64,000 nt of DNA from NCBI GenBank assembly GCA_964036315.1, contig OZ038508.1:50117524-50181523 (forward strand). The letters are read 5' to 3'. The stretch is from Acanthosepion esculentum (taxonomy: Eukaryota > Mollusca > Cephalopoda > Sepiida > Sepiidae). How positions within the stretch are numbered: position 1 is the stretch's first letter; every line of letters begins with the position of its first letter. Shown here one piece after another: positions 20,701-33,657 of the stretch. The notes under the pieces were generated by a model. That model saw nothing but the letters and a program-made list of their open reading frames with translations, did no database searches and had not been told where the DNA came from. The position numbers and the translations under genes were made by a program.

Positions 20701-23700
20701 CCTGAAACTCTTCTAATTTAATCCTGATACACTTCTAATTTAATCCTGAAACTCTTCTAATTTAATCCTGATACTCTTTTTTCATTTCATCCTGATACTC
20801 TTCTAATTTAATCCTGATACTCTTTTAATTTAATCCTGATACTCTTTTAATTTAATCCTGATACACTTTTAATTTAATCCTGAAACTCTTTTAATTTAAT
20901 CCTGATACTCTTCTAATTTAATCCAGATACTCATCTAATTTAATCCTGAAACTCTTCTAATTTAATCCTGATACACTTCTAATTTAATCCTGAAACTCTT
21001 CTAATTTAATCATTGATACTCTTTTAATTTAATCCTGATACTCTTCTAATTTAATCCTGAAACTCTTGTAATTTAATCCTGATACTCTTCTAATTTAATC
21101 CTGAAACTCTTTTAATTTAATCCTGATACTCTTCTAATTTAATCCTGATACTCTTTTAATTTAATCCTGATACTCTTCTAATTTAATCCTGAAACTCTTT
21201 TAATTTAATCCTGATACTCTTCTAATTTAATCCTGAAACTCTTTTAATTTAATCCTGATACTCATCTAATTTAATCCTGAAACTCTTCTAATTTAATCAT
21301 GATACACTTCTAATTTAATCCTGAAACTCTTCTAATTTAATCCTGATACTCTTTTTTCATTTCATCCTGATACTCTTCTAATTTAATCCTGAAACTCTTT
21401 TAATTTAATCCTGATACTCTTTTAATTTAATCCTGATACTCTTTTAATTTAATCCTGAAACTCTTTTAATTTAATCCTGAAACTCTTTTAATTTAATCCT
21501 GATACTCTTTTAATTTAATCCTGATACTCTTTTAATTTAATCCTGAAACTCTTTTAATTTAATCCTGATACTCTTCTAATTTAATCCTGATACTCTTTTA
21601 ATTTAATCCTGATACTCTTCTAATTTAATCCTGAAACTCTATTAATTTAATCCTGATACTCTTCTAATTTAATCCTGAAACTCTTCTAATTTAATCCTGA
21701 TACTCTTTTAATTTAATCCTGATACTCTTCTAATTTAATCCTGAAACTCTTCTAATTTAATCCTGATACACTTCTAATTTAATCCTGAAACTCTTCTAAT
21801 TTAATCCTGATACTCTTTTTTCATTTCATCCTGATACTCTTCTAATTTAATCCTGATACTCTTTTAATTTAATCCTGATACTCTTTTAATTTAATCCTGA
21901 TACTCTTTTAATTTAATCCTGAAACTCTTTTAATTTAATCCTGATACTCTTCTAATTTAATCCAGATACTCTTTTAATTTAATCCTGAAACTCTTTTAAT
22001 TTAATCCTGATACTCTTCTAATTTAATCCTGATACTCTTCTAATTTAATCCTGATACTCTTTTAATTTAATCCTGATACTCTTCTAATTTAATCCTGAAA
22101 CTCTCTTAATTTAATCCTGATACTCTTCTAATTTAATCCTGAAACTCTTTTAATTTAATCCTGATACTCATCTAATTTAATCCTGAAACTCTTCTAATTT
22201 AATCCTGATACACTTCTAATTTAATCCTGAAACTCTTCTAATTTAATCCTGATACTCTTTTAATTTAATCCTGATACTCTTCTAATTTAATCCTGAAACT
22301 CTTTTAATTTAATCCTGATACTCTTCTAATTTAATCCTGATACCCTTTTAATTTAATCCTGATACTTTTCTAATTTAAACCTGAAACTCTTTTAATTTAA
22401 TCCTGATACTCTTCTAATTTAATCCTGAAACTCTTTTAATTTAATCCTGATACTCTTCTAATTTAATCCTGATACTCTTTTAATTTAATCCTGATACTCT
22501 TCTAATTTAATCCTGAAACTCATTTAATTTAATCCTGATACTGTTCTAATTTAATCCTGAAACTCTTCTAATTTAATCCTGAAACTCTTTTAAATTAATC
22601 CTGATACTCTTCTATTTTAATCCTGATACGCTTTTAATTTAATCCTGAAACTCTTTTAATTTAATCCTGATACTCTTCTAATTTAATACTGATACTCTTC
22701 TAATTTAATCCTGAAACTCTTTTAATTTAATCCTGAAACTCTTCTAATTTAATCCTGAAACTCTTTTAATTTAATCCTGATACTCTTCTAATTTAATCCT
22801 GAAACTCTTTTAATTTAATCCTGATACTCTTCTAATTTAATCCTGATACTCTTTTAATTTAATCCTGATACTCTTCTAATTTAATCCTGAAACTCTTCTA
22901 ATTTAATCCTGATACACTTCTAATTTAATCCTGAAACTCTTCTAATTTAATCCTGATACTCTTTTTTCATTTCATCCTGATACTCTTCTAATTTAAACCT
23001 GATACTCTTTTAATTTAATCCTGATACTCTTTTAATTTAATCCTGATACACTTTTAATTTAATCCTGAAATTATTTTAATTTAATCCTGATACTCTTCTA
23101 ATTTAATCCAGATACTCTTTTAATTTAATCCTGAAACTCTTTTAATTTAATCCTGATACTCTTCTAATTTAATCCTGATACTCTTCTAATTTAATCCTGA
23201 TACTCTTTTAATTTAATCCTGATACTCTTCTAATTTAATCCTGAAACTCTCTTAATTTAATCCTGATACACTTCTAATTTAATCCTGAAACTCTTTTAAT
23301 TTAATCCTGATACTCATCTAATTTAATCCTGAAACTCTTCTAATTTAATCCTGATACACTTCTAATTGAATCCTGAAACTCTTCTAATTTAATCCTGATA
23401 CTCTTTTAATTTAATCCTGATACTCTTCTAATTTAATCCTGAAACTCTTTTAATTTAATCCTGATACTCTTCTAATTTAATCCTGATACTCTTTTAATTT
23501 AATCCTGATACTTTTCTAATTTAAACCTGAAACTCTTTTAATTTAATCCTGATACTCTTCTAATTTAATCCTGAAACTCTTCTAATTTAATCCTGAAACT
23601 CTTTTAAATTAATCCTGATACTCTTCTATTTTAATCCTGATACGCTTTTAATTTAATCCTGAAACTCTTTTAATTTAATCCTGATACTCTTCTAATTTAA

Positions 23701-26700
23701 TCCTGATACTCTTCTAATTTAATCCTGATACTCTTCTAATTTAATCCTGAAACTCTTTTAATTTAATCCTGAAACTCTTCTAATTTAATCCTGAAACTCT
23801 TTTAATTTAATCCTGATACTCTTCTAATTTAATCCTGAAACTCTTCTAATTTAATCCTGAAACTCTTTTAATTTAATCCTGAAACTCTTTTAATTTAATC
23901 CTGATACTCATCTAATTTAATCCTGATACTCTTCTAATTTAATCCTGATACTCTTTTAATTTAATCCTGAAACTCTTTTAATTTAATCCTGATACTCATC
24001 TAATTTAATCCTGATACTCTTCTAATTTAATCCTGATACTCTTTTAATTTAATCCTGATACTCTTCTAATTTAATCCTGAAACTCTTTTAATTTAATCCT
24101 GATACTCTTTTAATTTAATCCTGAAACTCTTTTAATTTAATCCTGATACTCATCTAATTTAATCCTGAAACTCTTCTAATTTAATCCTGATACACTTCTT
24201 ATTTAATCATGAAACTCTTCTAATTTAATCCTGATATTCTTTTAATTTAATGCTGATACTCTTCTAATTTAATCCTGAAACTCTTTTAATTTAATCCTGA
24301 TACTCTTCTAATTTAATCCTGAAACTCTTTTAATTTAATCCTGATACTCATCTAATTTAATCCTGAAACTCTTCTAATTTAATCCTGATACACTTCTAAT
24401 TTAATCCTGAAACTCTTCTAATTTAATCCTGAAACTCTTCTAAATTAATCCTGATACTCTTCTAATTTAATCCTGAAACTCTTCTAATTTAATCCTGATA
24501 CTCTTCTAATTTAATCCTGAAACTCTTCTAAATTAATCCTGATACTCTTCTAATTTAATCCTGAAACTCTTCTAATTTAATCCTGATACTCTTCTAATTT
24601 AATCCTGAAACTCTTTTAATTTAATCCTGATACTCTTTTAATTTAATCCTGATACTCTTTTAATTTAATCCTGATACTCTTCTAATTTAATCCTGAAACT
24701 GTTTTAATTTAATCCTGATCCTCTTTTAATTTAATCCTGATACTCTTCTAATTTAATCCTGAAACTCTTTTAATTTAATCCTGATACTCTTCTAATTTAA
24801 TCCTGAAACTCTTCTAATTTAATCCTGATACTCTTCTAATTTAATCCTGAAACTCTTCTAATTTAATCCTGATACTCTTTTAATTTAATCCTGATACTCT
24901 TCTAATTTAATCCTGAAACTCTTCTAATTTAATCCTGAAACTCTTTTAATTTAATCCTGAAACTCTTTTAATTTAATCCTGATACACTTCTAATTTAATC
25001 CTGATACTCTTCTAATTTAATCCTGAAACTCTTCTAATTTAATCCTGATACTCTTCTAATTTAATCCTGAAACTCTTCTAATTTAATCCTGATACTCTTT
25101 TAATTTAATCCTGATACTCTTCTAATTTAATCCTGAAACTCTTTTAATTTAATCCTGATACTCTTCTAATTTAATCCTGATACTCTTTTAATTTAATCCT
25201 GATACTTTTCTAATTTAAACCTGAAACTCTTTTAATTTAATCCTGATACTCTTCTAATTTAATCCTGAAACTCTTTTAATTTAATCCTGATACTCTTCTA
25301 ATTTAATCCTGATACTCTTTTAATTTAATCCTGATACTCTTCTAATTTAATCCTGAAACTCATTTAATTTAATCCTGATACTGTTCTAATTTAATCCTGA
25401 AACTCTTCTAATTTAATCCTGAAACTCTTTTAAATTAATCCTGATACTCTTCTATTTTAATCCTGATACGCTTTTAATTTAATCCTGAAACTCTTTTAAT
25501 TTAATCCTGATACTCTTCTAATTTAATCCTGATACTCTTCTAATTTAATCCTGAAACTCTTTTAATTTAATCCTGATACTCTTCTAATTTAATCCTGAAA
25601 CTCTTCTAATTTAATCCTGATACTCTTCTAATTTAATCCTGAAACTCTTTTAATTTAATCCTGAAACTCTTCTAATTTAATCCTGAAACTCTTTTAATTT
25701 AATCCTGATACTCTTCTAATTTAATCCTGAAACTCTTTTAATTTAATCCTGATACTCTTCTAATTTAATCCTGATACTCTTTTAATTTAATCCTGATACT
25801 CTTCTAATTTAATCCTGAAACTCTTCTAATTTAATCCTGATACACTTCTAATTTAATCCTGAAACTCTTCTAATTTAATCCTGATACTCTTTTTTCATTT
25901 CATCCTGATACTCTTCTAATTTAATCCTGATACTCTTTTAATTTAATCCTGATACTCTTTTAATTTAATCCTGATACACTTTTAATTTAATCCTGAAACT
26001 CTTTTAATTTAATCCTGATACTCTTCTAATTTAATCCAGATACTCTTTTAATTTAATCCTGAAACTCTTTTAATTTAATCCTGATACTCTTCTAATTTAA
26101 TCCTGATACTCTTCTAATTTAATCCTGATACTCTTTTAATTTAATCGTGATACTCTTCTAATTTAATCCTGAAACTCTCTTAATTTAATCCTGATACTCT
26201 TCTAATTTAATCCTGAAACTCTTTTAATTTAATCCTGATACTCATCTAATTTAATCCTGAAACTCTTCTAATTTAATCCTGATACACTTCTAATTTAATC
26301 CTGAAACTCTTCTAATTTAATCCTGATACTCTTTTAATTTAATCCTGATACTCTTCTAATTTAATCCTGAAACTCTTTTAATTTAATCCTGATACTCTTC
26401 TAATTTAATCCTGATACTCTTTTAATTTAATCCTGATACTTTTCTAATTTAAACCTGAAACTCTTTTAATTTAATCCTGATACTCTTCTAATTTAATCCT
26501 GAAACTCTTTTAATTTAATCCTGATACTCTTCTAATTTAATCCTGATACTCTTTTAATTTAATCCTGATACTCTTCTAATTTAATCCTGAAACTCATTTA
26601 ATTTAATCCTGATACTGTTCTAATTTAATCCTGAAACTCTTCTAATTTAATCCTGAAACTCTTTTAAATTAATCCTGATACTCTTCTATTTTAATCCTGA

Positions 26701-29528
26701 TACGCTTTTAATTTAATCCTGAAACTCTTTTAATTTAATCCTGATACTCTTCTAATTTAATCCTGATACTCTTCTAATTTAATCCTGAAACTCTTTTAAT
26801 TTAATCCTGAAACTCTTCTAATTTAATCCTGAAACTCTTTTAATTTAATCCTGATACTCTTCTAATTTAATCCTGAAACTCTTCTAATTTAATCCTGAAA
26901 CTCTTTTAATTTAATCCTGAAACTCTTTTAATTTAATCCTGAAACTCTTTTAATTTAATCCTGATACTCTTCTAATTTAATCCTGAAACTCTTTTAATTT
27001 AATCCTGAAACTCTTTTAATTTAATCCTGATACTCATCTAATTTAATCCTGATACTCTTCTAATTTAATCCTGATACTCTTTTAATTTAATCCTGATACT
27101 CTTCTAATTTAATCCTGAAACTCTTTTAATTTAATCCTGATACTCTTCTAATTTAATCCTGAAACTCTTTTAATTTAATCCTGATACTCATCTAATTTAA
27201 TCCTGGAACTCTTCTAATTTAATCCTGATACACTTCTAATTTAATCCTGAAACTCTTCTAATTTAATGCTGATACTCTTCTAATTTAATCCTGATACTCT
27301 TCTAATTTAATCCTGAAACTCTTTTAATTTAATCCTGATATTCTTCTAATTTAATCCTGATATTCTTTTAATTTAATCCTGATACTCTTCTAATTTAATC
27401 CTGATACTCTTTTAATTTAATCCTGATACTCTTCTAATTTAATCCTGAAACTCTTTTAATTTAATCCTGATACTCTTTTAATTTAATCCTGAAACTCTTT
27501 TAATTTAATCCTGATACTCATCTAATTTAATCCTGAAACTCTTCTAATTTAATCCTGATACACTTCTTATTTAATCATGAAACTCTTCTAATTTAATCCT
27601 GATATTCTTTTAATTTAATGCTGATACTCTTCTAATTTAATCCTGAAACTCTTTTAATTTAATCCTGATACTCTTCTAATTTAATCCTGAAACTCTTTTA
27701 ATTTAATCCTGATACTCATCTAATTTAATCCTGAAACTCTTCTAATTTAATCCTGATACACTTCTAATTTAATCCTGAAACTCTTCTAATTTAATCCTGA
27801 AACTCTTCTAAATTAATCCTGATACTCTTCTAATTTAATCCTGAAACTCTTCTAATTTAATCCTGATACTCTTCTAATTTAATCCTGAAACTCTTCTAAA
27901 TTAATCCTGATACTCTTCTAATTTAATCCTGAAACTCTTCTAATTTAATCCTGATACTCTTCTAATTTAATCCTGAAACTCTTTTAATTTAATCCTGATA
28001 CTCTTTTAATTTAATCCTGATACTCTTTTAATTTAATCCTGATACTCTTCTAATTTAATCCTGAAACTCTATTAATTTAATCCTGATACTCTTCTAATTT
28101 AATCCTGATACTCTTTTAATTTAATCCTGATACTCTTCTAATTTAATCCTGATACTCTTTTAATTTAATCCTGATACTCTTCTAATTTAATCCTGATACT
28201 CTTTTAATTTAATCCTGATATTCTTCTAATTTAATCCTGAAACTCTTTTAATTTAATCCTGATACTCTTCTAATTTAATCCTGATACTCTTTTAATTTAA
28301 TCCTGATACTCTTTTAATTTAATCCTGATACTCTTCTAATTTAATCCTGAAACTGTTTTAATTTAATCCTGATCCTCTTTTAATTTAATCCTGATACTCT
28401 TCTAATTTAATCCTGAAACTCTTTTAATTTAATCCTGATACTCTTCTAATTTAATCCTGAAACTCTTCTAATTTAATCCTGATACTCTTCTAATTTAATC
28501 CTGAAACTCTTCTAATTTAATCCTGATACTCTTTTAATTTAATCCTGATACTCTTCTAATTTAATCCTGAAACTCTTCTAATTTAATCCTGAAACACTTT
28601 TAATTTAATCCTGAAACTCTTTTAATTTAATCCTGATACACTTCTAATTTAATCCTGATACTCTTCTAATTTAATCCTGAAACTCTTCTAATTTAATCCT
28701 GATACTCTTCTAATTTAATCCTGAAACTCTTTTAATTTAATCCTGATACTCTTCTAATTTAATCCTGAAACTCTTCTAATTTAATCCTGAAACTCTTTTA
28801 ATTTAATCCTGAAACTCTTTTAATTTAATCCTGATACACTTCTAATTTAATCCTGAAACTCTTCTAATTTAATCCTGAAACTCTTCTAAATTAATCCTGA
28901 TACTCTTCTAATTTAATCCTGAAACTCTTCTAATTTAATCCTGATACTCTTCTAATTTAATCCTGAAACTCTTTTAATTTAATCCTGAAACTCTTTTAAT
29001 TTAATCCTGATACGCTTTTAATTTAATCCTGATACTCTTCTAATTTAATCCTGAAACTCTTTTAATTTAATCCTGAAACTCTTTTAATTTAATCCTGATA
29101 CTCTTTTAATTTAATCCTGAAACTCTTTTAATTTAATCCTGATACTCTTTTAATTTAATCCTGATACTCTTCTAATATTTTCCTGATACTCATCTAATTT
29201 AATCCTGATACTCTTCTAATTTAATCCTGAAACTCTTTTAATTTAATCCTGATACTCTTTTAATTTAATCCTGATACTCTTCTAATATTTTCCTGATACT
29301 CATCTAATTTAATCCTGATACTCTTCTAATTTAATCCTGAAACTCTTCTAATTTAATCCTGATACTCTTTTAATTTAATCCTGATACTCTTCTAATATTT
29401 TCCTGATACTCATCTAATTTAATCCTGATACTCTTCTAATATTTTCCTGATACTCATCTAATTTAATCCTGATACTCTTCTGATTTAATCCTCAAACTCT
29501 TTTAATTTAATCCTGATACGCTTTTAAT
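14713..29528. repeat. 22-bp satellite array, about 14.8 kb (~670 units)
   Basis: The consensus unit is AATCCTGATACTCTTCTAAT followed by TT (22 bp, about 27% GC, five C to one G on the plus strand). Most variation falls at a few sites: GATAC versus GAAAC, ACTC versus ACAC, CTTCT versus CTTTT versus CATCT. A 24-bp variant (CTTTTTTCATTTCATCC) occurs nine times (16,001; 16,465; 17,545; 18,647; 20,783; 21,358; 21,822; 22,968; 25,896). Another variant pair (TTTTAAATTAATCC then CTATTTTAATCCTGATACGC) occurs six times. Shared variants repeat at fixed offsets, which shows kilobase-scale duplications. The array contains no ORF, no interspersed transposon and no function that can be read from sequence. 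Confidence 0.97.
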
Positions 29529-29933
29529 TCAAAATACATTTCATCCAAATTGGTCTTTCTCATAACCGAATTTGTTGTAAAAAGTTTCCGATATGTATTT
29601 GTCGGTATCTTTTATTCATATAAATCCATTGCATCATTATTCAGACACTAAATTTATATTCTTGGTTGCTCTCACAATTTCTGACACTTTTCATCGAAAC
29701 CTGGCATTCCAGCAAAAGAGAATGATTTTTTCGTATTCCCCAATTTGGTTTGCCAGTACACCGGCTCATGGCCTTCTATTCAAGACTATATAAGGTAGAG
29801 CCATAAACAATGTCACTTTCGTTTTGTTCCGAGATGTAGTAGCGACAACAACGAGACAACTCCCCTTCAGCTATATAGACAACTATCTGTATACACGTAA
29901 ATATAATTTTCATTTCATTTCATTTTCTCTGTT

Positions 29934-29978
<45 letters not shown>

Positions 29979-30139
29979 TCTCACCTATAAGACGATTGGA
30001 ATTTCATGCACAACGCAATCTTCTGGTGCTGAGACGATTCCCTACTCAATATGCTCAACGAGTATATTTATGAATATATACTTAATAGCTCTGTTATATT
30101 ATATCGAGCACTGTTTTATTAACACCAGCATGTACGTTA

Positions 30140-30196
<57 letters not shown>
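29529..30196. other. Unassigned sequence with two (TA)n tracts
   Basis: 29,529-29,937 and 29,975-30,145 show nothing recognised. (TA)n tracts lie at 29,938-29,974 and 30,146-30,195. The second directly precedes the Penelope-like repeat. Confidence 0.6.
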
Positions 30197-30198
<2 letters not shown>

Positions 30199-31530
30199 CA
30201 GCATGGTTTCCTTGAGACATGTTTCATTGAATAATTTAGACATGTTTTGTCTACTTATTTTCAAAAGGATCCTTTCATATTCACAGACAAGCGTTTTGGT
30301 GCCGTTATTAAAAGACGAGAGAAAATTACCTGTTGCTTTATTCCGAATACTTTCGACATTAGCACAATATCATCGTCAGGGTACTGTTTATTAAGACAAA
30401 AAATGTAGTGTTCATTATTTTCGAAGACAAATTTCCTATGTTTTTTATGAGTATTAACATTTTGTGAAGTGAGTAACGCAGAGTTTGGTACCATCCGGTT
30501 TGTATTACTGAGGATCCAAGGTGAAGGTTTTAAAGAGTTCTTTTAGAAGAAAATAAGAGAAATAAGTATGGAAACTAATAGTATGAACCTTGATATTCTA
30601 CTGTAAACATTTTAAATCATTTGTGCAATATTCATTAATTAGTTTTTCTAAGGTTTGCTTTCAATTTTTCAATATTGCTAGCTTCAAGAATATGTAGTTT
30701 CTGTTTATTATTTTCATGAGGAAGTATGGATATATTTTCGATAAGATTTTTTATTAAATTGCGAATGTGGACAGGCATGCTTTTGTAAATATTTACAAAT
30801 GTTGGACGTGCCATTCAATTGGAAACTCAGCCGGCGAGACAACGTGGTCGAGTATGGCCAAGATAAATAAATTTTAAATATTATTTTTTCCGTTGGAGAT
30901 ACAGTCTCCCAGAGGACATTTAATTTTATATATAATGTTGGTTTTCTGCAACAAGTTTTTTAGTGGGGACGAGGCTTTACGAATGATGAACTTGGATATA
31001 CTTGATTTAGTGTAGTACATAATTAATTTGATATTTTACTGGGATTTGTGATAGATATATTAGTATTTATTAATTATATTTTCATCTTGTTTATAGTTAG
31101 AATGCATTTGGTTGTGATATAGAAGATTAATATGTTTGGAATTATTTGAAGCAGTATTATATTCTATTTGCTTGGTATTAGCATTATTGATAGAGCATCG
31201 TATTTGTTCATTTATAATATAATTAGGGAAGGTATTATTAAGAAAATAATGTTTTTAGTTCATTGTAGAAAATCTGTTTCATTGATGAATTAGTTTTTGT
31301 ACATTTTTATTTTGTAGTGATTTAGAAATTCAGTCTTATAAATAGGGGCGCACACATTTATGCATGCGCGTTTTTTATATGGGTGATAGTGAATTTATTT
31401 TTATTAGTGTTTATCAACATATCTAGAAAAGGAACTTTATTGCTATTATTAATTTCGTGTTTAAAATGACAGAATTATTTTGGAATTATTTTTGGAGTTG
31501 ATGTATTTCTTCTGTATCTTGACTAATATA

Positions 31531-31886
31531 TGGTGACCCAAAAAACGGGAATTTTTGAAGTGCGTATTGCCAGACATGAGCAAGTGGCAACACCGCAAGA
31601 AAGTGACCTTGAGCAAGTAAACATTTCGACATTTTACTAACGAGAATGAAATTCACAGTATCCCAGCTGAGGTGTTGCAGCAGTCAATGAGGAATCTCAA
31701 CAGCAGATTTCAAGAATGCATTCCTACAGGTGGACGCCATCTACAGGACGTAATTTAAAAAAAATGAAAATTCCATCATTGTTTCTTAAATGGCATGTTT
31801 TAAGGTTTCAATTACTATGAATTAAATATTGTTCTTCCATCACTCTGTTTTATTGGATTGTTAAAAAGTTCCCGTTTTTTGGGGTC

Positions 31887-31890
<4 letters not shown>
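31531..31890. mobile_element. Tc1/mariner MITE inside the PLE
   Basis: The terminal inverted repeats are TGGTGACCC(A)AAAAAACGGGAA (31,531) and its complement at 31,867-31,890, flanked by TA on both sides. The interior contains a plus-strand remnant of a transposase C-terminus (VLQQSMRNLNSRFQEC followed by GGRHLQDVI). It is a deletion derivative of about 360 bp. A second copy of the right terminal repeat lies at 31,965-31,988 beyond (TA)n. Confidence 0.85.
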
Positions 31891-31966
<76 letters not shown>

Positions 31967-31988
31967 TTCCCATTTTGGGGTGTCACCC
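31891..31988. repeat. (TA)n between two copies of a transposon end
   Basis: About 74 bp of (TA)n are bounded on the left by TTCCCG-TTTTTTGGGGTCACCC and on the right by GTTCCCATTTTGGGGTGTCACCC. Both are right ends of the same MITE in the same orientation. The microsatellite therefore lies between a complete MITE and an isolated MITE end. Confidence 0.85.
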
Positions 31989-32833
31989 TATATAAGGATA
32001 TCGTCGACGTATCTTAGGTAGATGGAGTTTTTTAAGTTGTTAAATATATTATTTTCGAGATTAGACATGCAGAAATTGCAAAAAGTCGGATCCAGATCTG
32101 AACCCATGGAGACGCCGTCCGTAAATATTATTTTTGTGATCGGAAAATGCTACCTCGATACTGCAAGCTAGCAGTAGTTTTTGTAATTAGGTTTAATTAT
32201 AAGCGGAGTTAAAGGGGGATTATTTTATATGTCCCTTATAATTATATGAATATTTTCGCTAACAGGGACATTGGTGAACACATTTTCGATGTCGAGTTAT
32301 GGTACGGTTTCATTGTTAGATTTTTCAATTTTTAGAATTTGCATTACTTCGAGAGTGGATTTTATGCTATATTTCTCACGAATATATGGTTCCATGAGAT
32401 GGTTTATGATTTTTGTTAGCTGATATAAAGCAGTGAGAATTTGTGATATAATATGATGGAGAAGATAGTTTTGTTTTTGTGTTTTTATAGTCTCATATAT
32501 GTAACATGGCCTATAATCACCCACAATTTTAGGAAGTTATAAACCTCTCTGTTCAGTTTTATCAGCAGTGTTAAGTTTGTTAATTTTATTTTATTTTTAG
32601 TTGGTTGGTTGGATTCTTTTTTATTTTTAAAAATTTTCTGTGGTCATGCAGCCTTTGTTCTAGTTCTTGTTGTACCCGATTTGTTTAAGACGGCGACATG
32701 TAAACAATATGTATCAATTCGGTAATTTTCTCTCTTTTTTAATAACGACACCAAAAGGCTTGTTCGGGAATATGAAAGGATCCTATTGAAAATAAGTAGA
32801 CAAAACATGTCTAAATAATGCAACATGACTCAA

Positions 32834-32881
32834 TAAATAAATAAATAAATAAATACATATATTTGTGTATGTGTGTGTGTG
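32834..32881. repeat. AAAT and TG microsatellites
   Basis: Short (AAAT)n then TATG and TG repeats. Confidence 0.85.
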
Positions 32882-33158
32882 TATTATAATTATTTTAAAA
32901 AAATATGCTTCCATCGCGACAAAGAAATTACTGTTTTGAAACAAAACTTAAATCTTAAATTAAAATTAAACTTAAAATTTGAAGTTTCGTTCCATTTTCA
33001 AGCGATTCTAAGAATAGGAAGTTTATTCTCGGCATCGCTTGAAAATGGAACGAAACTTTAAATTGTAAGTTTAGTTTTAAGATTTAAGTTTTGGTTTCGA
33101 AACATAGTAATTTCTGTGTCGCGAAGGAAACATAATTAAAAAAAAAACAATTATAATA
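32882..33158. repeat. Fold-back element with ~110-bp arms
   Basis: The left arm, about 32,882-33,006, and the right arm, about 33,021-33,158, are inverted copies. CGCGACAAAGAAATTACT, CAAAACTTAAATCTTAAA and GTTTCGTTCCATTTTCAAGC all occur in complement on the right. The spacer is about 15 bp, so the whole segment can form one long hairpin. It is a MITE-like or foldback element without coding capacity. Confidence 0.85.
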
Positions 33159-33243
33159 TTATGCTCTCCTGAGCAATGTTTTTAATAATAAATGCTAAAG
33201 AACTCTGCATTATAAATATAACTGTTCTTTCATTTTATTTTTG

Positions 33244-33281
<38 letters not shown>

Positions 33282-33620
33282 TACAGGTAATCGATCCGTT
33301 GGTATATAATCCGGATGGATCCTAGTAATAGTAATTATCAAAACTGATCCACAGAGAGCTCGATGTTTTTATTTTAACAGAGCATATGTATTCTGGTTCT
33401 GGTCATAAATAAACTTCAACCCCAGACCGCTTCCCCCAGGATAAGATACCTTCTGCCCCACCAATCGCTAACACAAACCCATTCTCATTAACAAGGCCTC
33501 TCTCAGAGGAGGACGGAGATTGAAAATAAATTTAAAACAACGCTCCGAGACAGACACTTAGGGTCGCGCACAGAATGGCTTGAAATTGCCTATCTCTATG
33601 TTGAGGTATTTTTTTTGCTG

Positions 33621-33655
<35 letters not shown>
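33159..33655. repeat. Dispersed repeat shared with 60,295-60,455, with (TA)n
   Basis: 33,466-33,612 (CGCTAACACAAACCCATTCT, TCATTAACAAGGC, GAAAATAAATTTA, ATGTTGAGGTA) aligns with 60,299-60,455. Upstream at 33,420-33,445, CCCAGACCGCTTCCCCCAGG is the reverse complement of sequence near 59,640. (TA)n tracts lie at 33,248-33,279 and 33,625-33,654. This is probably part of a PLE-related family, since both copies neighbour PLE sequence. Confidence 0.6.

Positions 33656-33657
<2 letters not shown>

Larger units (their letters stand above)
30197..32830 (-). mobile_element. Penelope-like element (PLE), decayed, with inverted ends
   Basis: The minus strand, read from 32,640 downward, carries a reverse transcriptase relic. 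DGVSMGSDLDPTFCNF and YLRYVDDILI (catalytic YVDD, codons about 32,011-32,000) are followed, after an inserted MITE and (TA)n, by IAIKFLF/FLDMLINTNKNKFTI-like sequence and KTEFLNHYK. A GIY-YIG-type region lies at about 30,600-30,860, which aligns with the plus-strand copy at 59,280-59,470. This order (reverse transcriptase then GIY-YIG) is that of Penelope-like retroelements. The stretch 30,205-30,330 recurs inverted at 32,690-32,815, so the element has inverted terminal copies of one segment. There are many stops. Confidence 0.7.

Noticed and set aside
14713..29528. Possible CRISPR-like array
   Set aside because: The units are contiguous 22-bp repeats without unique spacers, and the sequence context is metazoan. 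It is a satellite, not a CRISPR array.
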